Source: Pseudoalteromonas aurantia 208
GTDB taxonomy: Bacteria; Pseudomonadota; Gammaproteobacteria; Enterobacterales; Alteromonadaceae
Length of the DNA stretch: 64,000 bases
NCBI RefSeq assembly: GCF_014858725.1
Contig: NZ_AQGV01000011.1
Location: 124,001-188,000, forward strand
Direction: 5' to 3'
The translations under genes and the position numbers were made by a program. This document shows, in pieces, positions 35,558-44,389 of this stretch. The number at the start of each line of letters is the position of its first letter. Within the stretch, counting starts at the first letter, position 1. A model generated the notes under the pieces. That model saw nothing but the letters and a program-made list of their open reading frames with translations, did not search any database and had not been told where the DNA came from.

Positions 35558-35998
35558 ATGCACGAGTTTTTCGAAAAGTTTGCAATTAATACAAAAGTGA
35601 ATGTGGTGTGGGGAGAAATGGATGCATTGGGGCATGTGAATAACGTGTCGTATTTTCGCTATTTTGAAACCGCGCGAATTGATTTTTTAAGCCAAACGGG
35701 CTTACTGTCTATATTATCAGAGCCTAGCCATAGCCCTGTTCTGCGTGATACTTACGCGCAATACAAACGGCCAGTGACTTTTCCTGATACGCTGCATATT
35801 GGTTCATATATTACCGATATAAAAGAAGACCGCTTCACGATGCGCTACGAGGCGTTTAGTGAATCACAGCAAGCAATATGCACAACGGGGTATGCGAGTG
35901 TGGTGATGTTTAATATGAACTCAGGGCAAAAAGCCGCCATTCCAAGCAATATGCTAACCATACTGAAGCAATACACGTTAGACAACAATCGCAACTGA
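35558..35998 (+). CDS. Acyl-CoA thioesterase, 4HBT/YbgC-like
   Basis: A 146-residue hot-dog-fold protein of the 4-hydroxybenzoyl-CoA thioesterase family. The active-site helix region VVWGEMDALGHVNNVSYFRYFETAR is here cited as EMDALGHVNNVSYF and carries the conserved aspartate; it is followed by RDTYAQYKRPVTFPD. It should hydrolyse a short or aryl acyl-CoA in the cytoplasm; the natural substrate is not evident. The ATG is preceded by TTTTGAGGCAACGTC. Single gene, with a broken relative of the same family at 37805. Confidence 0.88.
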   Translation: MHEFFEKFAINTKVNVVWGEMDALGHVNNVSYFRYFETARIDFLSQTGLLSILSEPSHSPVLRDTYAQYKRPVTFPDTLHIGSYITDIKEDRFTMRYEAFSESQQAICTTGYASVVMFNMNSGQKAAIPSNMLTILKQYTLDNNRN

Positions 35999-36262
35999 CG
36001 GGTTAAAAGTTCAGTTGGATGGATACTGTATAAGTGTTGTGTCTCGGAGTGTGAACATCAAACGACTCATAGGGCGATTGCACGAAGCAAGACCTGGCCC
36101 TGATTATTCTCTTTTAATTTCACTCGCGCATAGTCAATTACAGACAAAAAACGCTTGAACTATCCTCGCTTGACTTTGTTAACCAAACGTTTAACTATCG
36201 TTAATTGTTTGAAATTTGGTCATGTATTTACTTTGCAATAAGGATAATTAAACAGGTGATTT

Positions 36263-37573
36263 ATGAAAAAGTCTCTATTAGTGTTGTCATTGGCGTTTGG
36301 ACTGTCTGCGTGTAACATTGATGACAGGTTACAATTTGCGTCAGAAACGAAAAAGAGTGAACAGATTCATTTGAGTGCCGAAAATACGGGGTTGCTCATT
36401 ATTGATGCTCAGCAAGGATATGTCATGGATAGTGACGACTTTTGGGTTAAGGTCTTCTATCCGCAATATGAAATACCAGCACAAAATGTCGACCCTCAAT
36501 TGCATTCTAGCATTGATCGTATTGCACAATTGGCGCAAAAAGCCAATGAATTAAATATGCCAACAACCATTACTTATGAAGCGTTCGAAACCGATTTGGG
36601 TTTAGATTATACGCCTTACATAACGCGTATTGAGCAAGCACTTGATGAAAATACCCAAAGCTACTTTAAGCAAACATTTAATTCAACATTAGAAGCTGAC
36701 ATACATGCAGCAATGAAAGCGTGGTCTGATGCTGGGGTTTCTCGAGTGATTGTCGCGGGGGCCGAAACCGATGTATGTGTTATGCAAACCATTTTAGGGC
36801 TCAAGAAAATGGGCTTTGATGTATATTTGGCGAGTGACGCGACGTTTTCTACTGAAATTTATGAGCGACCCACTTTCAAACGTTTACAGCAAGCAGGCGT
36901 TAAGTTGGCAAAGGCCAGTGAAATTATTGAATCGATGGCAGCCAAAGACAAATTGATTTTTAGCCCGCGCTATGCCGTTGGCACGCGAGATGAGCTTTAT
37001 CAAGGCGACCGCCATAAAATGGCGATGATCAATTTTAATATGGATGACACAAGCTTGGCTAAGGCTGAACATGATAATAAACCAGCAACAGCGCCTAGGT
37101 TTACATTTTTAGGGTTAGAACAAGAGTTTTTATTTAGCTATATGCCGAGTTTTCATGTGAATAAAAAAGGGAAGGCTTACACATCGAAATATCGAAAAAA
37201 TGCCAATGTTGTGAGCTATAAAACAATTGACCCTGTGATTGCAGATATAAAAGCCGCTGGCAAGACGCAAGCGGTTATCTCAGGCGTGGTTTCGCAGTTA
37301 GGTTTGTATGATGCGGTCTATAAGTTAATAGAAGCAGATATTACGCCAGTCATTCTAGAAGACGCATTACTAGGATCTGATGTAGACCCAATTCACTATT
37401 TAGATTATATCTATCAATTGGGGGCGGTGCCAAGCGCGCAAAAGTCGCATGGTTATGAGATGTATGTCGAAATACAGTTAGGGGATTTTACTGAAGAGGA
37501 AATAGCGGCTTACTATCAAATGATAGCGCTAAATGAAGTCGTGATCCCAGAGGTATACCCGCGTTTACGTTAG
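36263..37573 (+). CDS. Lipoprotein with two isochorismatase-fold domains
   Basis: A 436-residue cysteine-hydrolase family protein. The first 17 residues are a lipoprotein signal with lipobox LSAC (Cys17). Domain 1 (about 40-215) has the catalytic triad of the isochorismatase family: Asp48 in LLIIDAQQGY, Lys136 in YFKQTFNSTLE and Cys172 in GAETDVCVMQT. Domain 2 (about 250-430) has the same fold, but the cysteine position reads GVVSQLGLYDA, so it lacks the nucleophile and is probably inactive. Such enzymes hydrolyse C-N or ester bonds, such as in nicotinamide or carbamoyl compounds. Location in the envelope is unusual for this family. A terminator follows at 37651. Confidence 0.85.
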   Translation: MKKSLLVLSLAFGLSACNIDDRLQFASETKKSEQIHLSAENTGLLIIDAQQGYVMDSDDFWVKVFYPQYEIPAQNVDPQLHSSIDRIAQLAQKANELNMPTTITYEAFETDLGLDYTPYITRIEQALDENTQSYFKQTFNSTLEADIHAAMKAWSDAGVSRVIVAGAETDVCVMQTILGLKKMGFDVYLASDATFSTEIYERPTFKRLQQAGVKLAKASEIIESMAAKDKLIFSPRYAVGTRDELYQGDRHKMAMINFNMDDTSLAKAEHDNKPATAPRFTFLGLEQEFLFSYMPSFHVNKKGKAYTSKYRKNANVVSYKTIDPVIADIKAAGKTQAVISGVVSQLGLYDAVYKLIEADITPVILEDALLGSDVDPIHYLDYIYQLGAVPSAQKSHGYEMYVEIQLGDFTEEEIAAYYQMIALNEVVIPEVYPRLR

Positions 37574-37650
37574 GTTTTTAACGTTTAATTCAGGGTTAGC
37601 GAATCTTATCCTAAAATAAAATTGCACCGCAAATTAAAAAGTCAGAATCA

Positions 37651-37680
37651 AAGGGATCAGCGTCGTTGATCCCTTCTTAA
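37651..37680 (+). terminator. Intrinsic terminator of the double isochorismatase gene
   Basis: AAGGGATCA pairs exactly with TGATCCCTT across GCGTCGT, followed by CTTAA. It is 77 bp after the stop. Confidence 0.7.
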
Positions 37681-37804
37681 ATCATGATGCTGTTGATCTC
37701 AGTAAGTTGAAGTACTAGCTAGCATACGTGCTTTATAAGTACCTCGCGACGATGGAAGAAAGTCAACAGGTTGTATGGTTATCAGCAACATTGGCCCCAT
37801 TGGC

Positions 37805-37864
37805 TGGTACGAAACTACGCGGATTGAGTTTTTAAAACAAACGGGCTTACTGTCTGTTTTATAA
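37805..37864 (+). pseudogene. Fragment of a 4HBT-type thioesterase gene
   Basis: Nineteen codons, beginning TGG TAC GAA and ending in TAA, translate as WYETTRIEFLKQTGLLSVL. They align with YFETARIDFLSQTGLLSIL of the intact thioesterase at 35558 over the whole length. There is no start or remaining domain around it. It is a relic of a second copy or a broken paralogue. Confidence 0.8.
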
Positions 37865-37875
37865 GCTCATGCTGT

Positions 37876-38202
37876 TTAATGTACTGTGATAGGGTGATCA
37901 TTCACCACTAAAGATTGACCGTTTTCCTTGGCGCGAATAAAACTAGAGATTAAAACGTCATTTGATAAGGTGTTTATATCGTCGACCTTTTCAACCATGC
38001 AAAACGTAATGGACTCCCACCCTAAATCTTTAATAAAAGTTTTAAGCTGTTTGATGTTACCTTGATAATTTTCATCGGTTGTTAATAGGCCGATAGAATG
38101 TTTATTACCGAGTGTGTACTTGTCGTTTTTTGTGGTCGAACATTGCGCGTATCCGCTTAACACATACACTGTATTTTCGGTGTTATTCATGGTGGTTTGC
38201 AT
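37876..38202 (-). CDS. Hypothetical protein (108 residues)
   Basis: No family recognised. The frame runs from an ATG at 38202 (AAGT just before it) or an in-frame ATG four codons later. The protein is hydrophilic with no signal peptide or membrane segment and ends DHPITVH. It starts in the 150-bp gap behind the hydrolase gene and ends just after the thioesterase relic. Composition looks coding, but no function can be offered. Confidence 0.5.
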   Translation of the reverse strand: MQTTMNNTENTVYVLSGYAQCSTTKNDKYTLGNKHSIGLLTTDENYQGNIKQLKTFIKDLGWESITFCMVEKVDDINTLSNDVLISSFIRAKENGQSLVVNDHPITVH

Positions 38203-38355
38203 ACTTAAGTGAATTTTAAATCACTATGCATTTTTCAAACCAAATTAATAAACATCTTTATGTGATATGCCTAGGTATTGAAAGTAGAGCATAAAAAATG
38301 ATTGGCTATTCACATCAGGCGCGAATACTCACAAAGGTGTCAATTTCTTGAGTCG

Positions 38356-39222
38356 CTACGTTACGGATTTGATAGCCTTTAATAGGAGCTTATTAAATTC
38401 ATTAGGTTTTTCTAACATAGGAAAATGACCCGTTTCCTCTATGAAATAAAGCGTGTAATTTTTGATATGCTTTTTATTTTCTGCTGAGGAAGTCGGCCAT
38501 AACTTAGCGTTTAGGAGTACAACAGGTACGTTGATATCTTTATACACACGATACGATTCACCACTGATGTATTGACCTAAATAATTGCGAAACTGATTAA
38601 TGGCTATCTCTTTAGGTGCAGAAGCCATATCTTCGCTCACCCAATAAAGCATATCTTCTTCTACATTTTTCGGAAATGCGTCTTTTACAAATGCTTTCAT
38701 TGCATTTTGAAAGTTATCTTCAAATGGGTTAGCCATTAGGTTTAGCTCTTCGTGCGTGAGTTTTAATGCGACATTTTGTGAAGTATCAACACCAATAATA
38801 CCAACCACTTTGTTCGGCATTAACTTTGCCGCTTCAGCGATTACGCTCCCACCCATAGAGTGTCCAATTAATATTGCCGAGTTTATGCCTTCTTTCTCAA
38901 TAACAGCTTTAATATCATTAGCAAAAGAAACCATGGTGTAATCTTCTCGGTTGTATGATGAGTTACCATGACCCGCTAAATCTATAGCGATAACTTGATA
39001 TTTTTCTGAAAGGTATAAAATTTGATTCCGCCACAGCCTGCTATCTAAACTCCAACCGTGAATAAATATAAGTGATGTTTTACCACGACCATTAACACTA
39101 TATGCAATTTGCTCTTTGTCATTTGATATAGCGATTCCAAACCTCGCCATCGGGTTTTGCTCGCTAGCATTTACGCTATTAATTGACATAGCGATTAGTA
39201 TTATCAGAATTAAATGTTTCAT
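38356..39222 (-). CDS. Exported alpha/beta hydrolase
   Basis: A 288-residue hydrolase starting MKHLILIILIAMSINSVNA, a standard signal peptide that would be cut near residue 19. The fold marks are SLIFIHGWSLDSRLW (oxyanion-hole HGW), VIAIDLAGHGNSS, and the nucleophile elbow GHSMGGS; the histidine is expected in EETGHFPMLEKP. The protein should be periplasmic. Substrate is unknown; the family includes esterases, lipases and lactonases. The ATG at 39222 is preferred to the one at 39252 because it begins the signal peptide. It follows the MerR-methyltransferase gene by 76 bp on the same strand and may be its partner. Confidence 0.88.
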   Translation of the reverse strand: MKHLILIILIAMSINSVNASEQNPMARFGIAISNDKEQIAYSVNGRGKTSLIFIHGWSLDSRLWRNQILYLSEKYQVIAIDLAGHGNSSYNREDYTMVSFANDIKAVIEKEGINSAILIGHSMGGSVIAEAAKLMPNKVVGIIGVDTSQNVALKLTHEELNLMANPFEDNFQNAMKAFVKDAFPKNVEEDMLYWVSEDMASAPKEIAINQFRNYLGQYISGESYRVYKDINVPVVLLNAKLWPTSSAENKKHIKNYTLYFIEETGHFPMLEKPNEFNKLLLKAIKSVT

Positions 39223-39298
39223 ATTTTTCTTTACTTTTTTCTTGTGGTCCAAAAATAGCTTAATTTAAAATCATTAAGTTAGATTTGGCCTAACGTAG

Positions 39299-40468
39299 CT
39301 ATACCTTTGCTAAAATGAACATGTGATATCCAAACTCATCAGCAAATTCCGTACAAATGCTGACTTCATTTTTCATATTCTTAAATGCTGTAGAGTTAAC
39401 CATTTCAGGCTCAAGTTCATTTAAGCGTTCGCGTAAAGGGTTATAATAATTTAACCATGCACTTTTGCTTTGAGAGAAATTAGCTATAACTTGATAACCA
39501 GTCTTTTCGATTTGTTTAATTCTTGTTTGAACAGTTTGTATATCAGGGTATTCATGACGCCAAAATTCAATAGCCTGTTCACTTGGTGAACTTGTTTTCC
39601 ATACCAAATCACTCATCATTAAATAGCCTTGCTTTTTAAGGATAGGCTTCCATAACATGAGTGCTTTCTCTATACCTATGATATAAGCACTACCTTCAGA
39701 CCAAATAAGATCATAACTCTCATTGGAGTAAGGTAGTGCAGCCATATTTGTACAACATACTTCTAACCGAGCTGCTAACCCTTTTTCCTCAAACCTTTTA
39801 GCTAGTTGATCGAGCGCGAGTTGTTCATTATCTATCGCGGTAATTTGTGCTTGGCTACACTTTGCCAATACATTAGTTGCTAACCCTTTACCACAGCCAA
39901 TTTCTAAGATGCTACTGGGCGCGGTTGGAATTAATGATAGCGCATGTTTAGTGTCATCTTCACTGCCTGGCCCCCAACGTTCTAATGTTTGAAAAACTTT
40001 CATAAAATCTTGCATATAAATATCGTGATCATTCATGTCTTTTGATAACCATTTCAATTGCAAAGCTTCTTTGTCACTAAAACCTTGCGTTTTTAACCAA
40101 TCTAGATGGGCATCTGGAGCGAGCTTATCTAAGCTCTCATGCCATGATTTTAGAGCACCTTCTCCGGCAATAGCAGCAAGTAAAATTTTTGATTGTTGCT
40201 TTTGCTTTATCTCCTCATCCAGTTCTTTTAAGCGCTGCTTAACAAGCGCTTTGTCAATTTTCGATTCAAGACACACTTTGCACTCTTTCAGGGTCAAGCC
40301 GCCTAATTGAAGCTGTTGAATCAAATGGATGCGTTGTAGATCCCGTTCGCTGTATACTCGATAACCATTTTCAAGTCTCAGTCCAGTGATAAGCTGTAAC
40401 TTTTCATAGTAAAGTAGTGCCGTTCTTGATAAGCCGACTTTCTCTGCAAGTTCAGAAATTTTATACAC
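39299..40468 (-). CDS. MerR-type regulator fused to a SAM methyltransferase
   Basis: A 389-residue two-part protein. Residues 1-75 are a MerR DNA-binding domain (YKISELAEKVGLSRTALLYYEKLQLI, then the wing), followed by a coiled-coil linker (about 75-105) as in MerR dimers. Residues about 150-370 form a class I SAM-dependent methyltransferase with motif I LEIGCGKGLATNVL, an acidic motif II region (ITAIDNEQ), and YDLIWSEGSAYII. The effector domain of a normal MerR is thus replaced by an enzyme or by a SAM-binding sensor. The following gene is an exported hydrolase. It could sense SAM or methylate a small molecule that induces the promoter; both are guesses. Confidence 0.85.
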   Translation of the reverse strand: MYKISELAEKVGLSRTALLYYEKLQLITGLRLENGYRVYSERDLQRIHLIQQLQLGGLTLKECKVCLESKIDKALVKQRLKELDEEIKQKQQSKILLAAIAGEGALKSWHESLDKLAPDAHLDWLKTQGFSDKEALQLKWLSKDMNDHDIYMQDFMKVFQTLERWGPGSEDDTKHALSLIPTAPSSILEIGCGKGLATNVLAKCSQAQITAIDNEQLALDQLAKRFEEKGLAARLEVCCTNMAALPYSNESYDLIWSEGSAYIIGIEKALMLWKPILKKQGYLMMSDLVWKTSSPSEQAIEFWRHEYPDIQTVQTRIKQIEKTGYQVIANFSQSKSAWLNYYNPLRERLNELEPEMVNSTAFKNMKNEVSICTEFADEFGYHMFILAKV

Positions 40469-40729
40469 AATGATGAACCTTTTTCCTATTGATGGCTAAG
40501 AACTCTAAACTATAAAGTAGTAGATAGGTCAACAATAAGATCTCGAATATTTATGGCAAATGTTGGGTGAGGTATTTATATCGTTGCTATTTATGTTTGA
40601 GTTTTCTATCCAAACTAATTGTAGAATTTAAAGCGAATGGTTGAAAGGTAATGCCGGCTTTTGGCTAGTTTAATATTTTTTATGGGACAGAGATCAGAAA
40701 CGATCTTCAATAACACAGCACCATTGCCG
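40469..40729. other. Intergenic region, no gene seen
   Basis: Upstream of the MerR fusion, 260 bp without coding signs. The first 60 bp probably hold its promoter, where a MerR-type elongated spacer would be expected. Confidence 0.5.
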
Positions 40730-41290
40730 TCCTCCTGACGAAGGTCAGGATCCATAAACAACTCGTGTCATGACTTTCTGGCTCTCAACAGTTACCTGCG
40801 TCTTCCTGACGAAGGTCAGGATCCATAAACAATTCGTGTTATGACTTTCTGGCTCTCAACAGTTACCTGCAAATTAATCCCGCATAATTTTATGCGTAAG
40901 AGGAAGGTTGGTCGGTAACACAATCCCGCCATGCGAGCTCGTCAATTGCTTATGTTAAGGCGTGATCGAAAGGGGGGAAGTCGTTTAAATTGGTGTTGTA
41001 GCAAGGGTTGCACAATACAAGACCTGACCCTGTGTCCTCATGATCTCCAAAAGTTACCTGCGTCTTCCTGACGAAAGTCAGGATCCATAAACAACTCGTG
41101 TTATGACTTTCTGGCTCTCAACAGTTACCTGCAAATTAATTAAGCATAATTTTATGCTTAAGAGGAAGGTTGGTCGGTAACACAATCCCGCCATGCGAGC
41201 TCGTCAATTGCTTATGTTAAGGCGTGATCGAAAGGGGGAAGTCGTTTAATTGGTGTTGTAGTAAGGGTTGCACAATACAAGACTTTACCT
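40730..41290. repeat. Tandem 262-bp repeat with REP palindromes
   Basis: A unit starting TCTTCCTGACGAAGGTCAGG occurs at 40801 and again at 41063, a period of 262 bp, with few changes over about 225 bp. A shorter copy of its first 70 bp lies at 40730. Each unit contains the palindrome CCTGACGAAGGTCAGG, a hairpin (GCATAATTTTATGC), the string GGTTGGTCGGTAACACAATC and the end GTTGCACAATACAAGACCTG. Parts recur at 31737 and 31879. Confidence 0.9.
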
Positions 41291-41383
41291 TGTGCTCTCC
41301 AATCAAGGAAATAACAAATAAATTGTATACTTTATGCAATTCATTATAGTGGGCAGAATAAAGAATATGAAGTGGAGATAAAA

Positions 41384-43684
41384 ATGTTTAAAAAAGTGGG
41401 GTTATTGATAACTTGTCTATCGTTAACTGCTTGTTCAATAACGACAAAGAATCAAGCTGTAATGGTAACTCAGGCAGATTATAAAAGGGCTGAAAAATTT
41501 TTACCTAAAAATGTAGCAACTAAAGTGCGTAATTTAGCTGTTGAACCACAGTGGATCAATCAAGCAAGTGATTTTTGGTACAGCGAAGAAGATAAATCAG
41601 GAAATAAAAATTACGTTAAAGTACAGCCAGCTTCTGCTGTGGTTTCCCCCTTATTTGATCATGAAAAACTCAAAGCCAGTATTAACCATGATCCAAACCA
41701 ACCTTTTTCAATAGAGATAAAAGCGTTAGATTTAAGCAATGGCCGTTTAAAGCTAATCAATCAGAACCACGAATATCAATGCGACTTAAAAACGAGTCAG
41801 TGTAATAAACTCGCTGCACAAGTAAGCCCTACGCAACCTGAATACAGTTCACCAAACGGTTTATATTCTTTAAGGGTAAAACAATGGAACTTGTATTTAA
41901 CTGAACATGAAACAAATAGAGTAACCCAGTTAACTTTTGATGGCAGCGAAGGTTACCCTTATGCTGTGCACAATATGAACCCAAAAAAGTACATCAATAA
42001 AGATGCTAGCAATGTAAAGCAGCAACTTAGTGTATTTTGGGCGCCAGACAGCCGCACTGTTATCACACATAGATTAGATCGCAGACAAGTTGGCAAGCTA
42101 CATTTAGTGCAATCTAGCCATGACCAAGGATTAAGACCCAAACTCTATAGCTATTATTATCCATTGGCGGGTGATAAACATGTCCCATTAGGTGATATTT
42201 ACTCAATTGATATTGCGACTAAAAAAGCCACTTTAGTTGATACGCCTAAACTACAGCAAACCTATTATGGTGGACCGATTTGGGGATGGTGGGAAGATAA
42301 CAATCGCTTTTATTTCATGGATCAAGCGAGAGCGAAAAAACGTATTAGTCTACATGAATATAACCCTGACAATCAGCAAGTAAGATTAATCGTTGAAGAA
42401 AAATCCGCACAATTTATAGACCCTTGGGCACAACATGTACAGATATTACCAAATTCAAACGATGTGATCTGGAGTAGTCAACGCTCAGGTAAACAACAGT
42501 ATTACTTGTATGACCTTAGCAATGGTCGACTAAAAAATAAAATCACGCAATGTGATTGTTATGTTCGTATTAATAGAGGCGTCGATGAAAAATCACGCAC
42601 TTTATATTTTGAAGCCTCAGGTGAATTTAAAGATAGAGATCCGTATTTACGACATTTATACAAAGTGCAGTTAGATGGGTCTGAGCAAACGTTATTAACA
42701 CCCGAGCCTCTAGAGCACAGTACGCGACTTTCTCCTGACTTTAATTATTTTGTTGATATTGCCTCTGACCATAAAACGGTCCCTATCAATACGGTACGTA
42801 GTACCTTAGATGGCAAAGCCGTCGCTTCCATAGGCTCGCCTGATATCAGTGAATTGCTCGCTTCAGGCTGGCGTGCTCCCCAAGCCTTTAAAATACTCGC
42901 GGATGATCAACAAACTCAACTCTATGGCTTAATGTATAAACCAAGTAATTTTGATGCCAATAAACGTTACCCTATCATTGATGCAACGTATACTGGCCCT
43001 CATGGTTTCTTTACGCCTAAATCGTTTTGGACCTATTATCAGCATGCACAATCTTTAGCTGAATTAGGTTTTATTGTCATAAAAATGGATGGCAGAGGTA
43101 CCAGTAAGCGAGATCGTAATTTTCACTTAGCTGCTTATCAAAATCTAGCCGCTGGCGTAGATGACCATGTTTACGCAATCAAAGCACTCGCTAAGCAACA
43201 TGCATATTTAGATGTAAATAGAGTCGGGATCTTTGGTTTTTCTGCCGGTGGGTATGATACCGCTCAGGCCATGTTTAGACACGCTGAGTTTTTTAAAGTG
43301 GGGGTTGCCGCTTCAGGCAATCATGACTTTAGAGTGGATAAAACAGGCTGGAATGAAACATGGTTAGGTTACCCTGTTGCTGAACACTGGGATCAACAAA
43401 CAAACCTAAACCCACAAAGTGTTGCCAAATTAAAAGGTAAGTTACTCCTTGCACATGGCGAATTAGATGAAAATGTTAACCCTGCTGCAACGATGCAATT
43501 AGTGAATCAGTTGATCAAAGCAAACAAAGACTTTGATTTGATGATTTATCCAAATCAAGATCATTTTTTAAACAACAGTGATTATTTTATTAGAAAGCGC
43601 TGGGATTATTTTGTAGAGCACTTACTTGGCACACAACCAGTAAAGGAATATCAATTTTCAAATAGTGAAAAACACAATGAATAA
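41384..43684 (+). CDS. S9 family (DPP IV-like) serine peptidase lipoprotein
   Basis: A 766-residue prolyl-oligopeptidase-type protein. It starts MFKKVGLLITCLSLTACS, a lipoprotein signal with lipobox LTAC. A beta-propeller domain (DPP IV N-terminal type) fills about 50-500, and the C-terminal alpha/beta hydrolase domain carries the triad: serine in GIFGFSAGGYD, aspartate in HGELDENVNP, histidine in PNQDHFLNN. It is likely to cut dipeptides or short peptides, often after proline, in the periplasm or at the outer membrane. The ATG at 41384 has GGAG with a 6-bp spacer; a GTG at 41372 is less good. It is a single gene with a terminator at 43719. Confidence 0.92.
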   Translation: MFKKVGLLITCLSLTACSITTKNQAVMVTQADYKRAEKFLPKNVATKVRNLAVEPQWINQASDFWYSEEDKSGNKNYVKVQPASAVVSPLFDHEKLKASINHDPNQPFSIEIKALDLSNGRLKLINQNHEYQCDLKTSQCNKLAAQVSPTQPEYSSPNGLYSLRVKQWNLYLTEHETNRVTQLTFDGSEGYPYAVHNMNPKKYINKDASNVKQQLSVFWAPDSRTVITHRLDRRQVGKLHLVQSSHDQGLRPKLYSYYYPLAGDKHVPLGDIYSIDIATKKATLVDTPKLQQTYYGGPIWGWWEDNNRFYFMDQARAKKRISLHEYNPDNQQVRLIVEEKSAQFIDPWAQHVQILPNSNDVIWSSQRSGKQQYYLYDLSNGRLKNKITQCDCYVRINRGVDEKSRTLYFEASGEFKDRDPYLRHLYKVQLDGSEQTLLTPEPLEHSTRLSPDFNYFVDIASDHKTVPINTVRSTLDGKAVASIGSPDISELLASGWRAPQAFKILADDQQTQLYGLMYKPSNFDANKRYPIIDATYTGPHGFFTPKSFWTYYQHAQSLAELGFIVIKMDGRGTSKRDRNFHLAAYQNLAAGVDDHVYAIKALAKQHAYLDVNRVGIFGFSAGGYDTAQAMFRHAEFFKVGVAASGNHDFRVDKTGWNETWLGYPVAEHWDQQTNLNPQSVAKLKGKLLLAHGELDENVNPAATMQLVNQLIKANKDFDLMIYPNQDHFLNNSDYFIRKRWDYFVEHLLGTQPVKEYQFSNSEKHNE

Positions 43685-43718
43685 TCTTATTAAAAAATTA
43701 ATTTAACACACGCACAAG

Positions 43719-43752
43719 ATAAGCGGCACTGAGTCAGCGCCGCTTATATTTA
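43719..43752 (+). terminator. Intrinsic terminator of the S9 peptidase gene
   Basis: ATAAGCGGC pairs exactly with GCCGCTTAT across an 11-nt loop, then ATTTAATTT. It starts 35 bp after the stop. Confidence 0.8.
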
Positions 43753-43775
43753 ATTTATTTTTAGGTCCGCCATGC

Positions 43776-43964
43776 TTAACCAGCAAACTTACCTTTGACA
43801 AAAAGACGGCCGATTACTTTAGTGGGTTGATCTTCCTTGGATGAATATACACGTCTTTTTTTGTGCTTCACTTGCATTTTATAGTAGAGGGGAATGTCTT
43901 TACGCAGCAGCGCTTTTAAAATTGATCGGCCAGTAATGCCAATAAAAGTAGGGGCCACAGACAT
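43776..43964 (-). CDS. Hypothetical small basic protein (62 residues)
   Basis: The frame encodes a basic 62-residue protein ending VIGRLFVKGKFAG, with KHKKRRVYSS in the middle. No family recognised. No good ribosome site is visible at the ATG, and internal starts are possible. The remaining part of the gap, 43965-44389, shows no gene and probably contains the promoter of the VWA operon. Confidence 0.35.
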   Translation of the reverse strand: MSVAPTFIGITGRSILKALLRKDIPLYYKMQVKHKKRRVYSSKEDQPTKVIGRLFVKGKFAG

Positions 43965-44389
43965 GAAACGTAGGCGTTTTAGACAAGGGTTTACGTATAA
44001 CCAAATAACTGTGAAAAGTTGATTATTATTACTTGTGTTATTAACAACATTGACTCACAGGTTCCTCATAGTGTTAGGAATGATGGTGAAACTTGAGAGG
44101 TCACAAAGACACTATCAAGCGAACTCTTTAAAAACTAACAACATCCTTTTATTACAATTTATTGGCCAATGAATTGCCTACGATAAAGCGGGGAAACTGT
44201 ATATGCAAAGCCGTTTAATACCATTAAGTGGCTTCGGAATATAGAGTCAGAGCTTGAATTCATCTGAGCATAAGTTGTATGGGGTTTGTGTAGAACTCAG
44301 TCCCTATTGACAAAAAACGGTTTAAATTTCACCCCCAAATGCATAGTCGCTCGTTTATAGCTGTAAACCTTCTAAAAAAGAGATTGATT

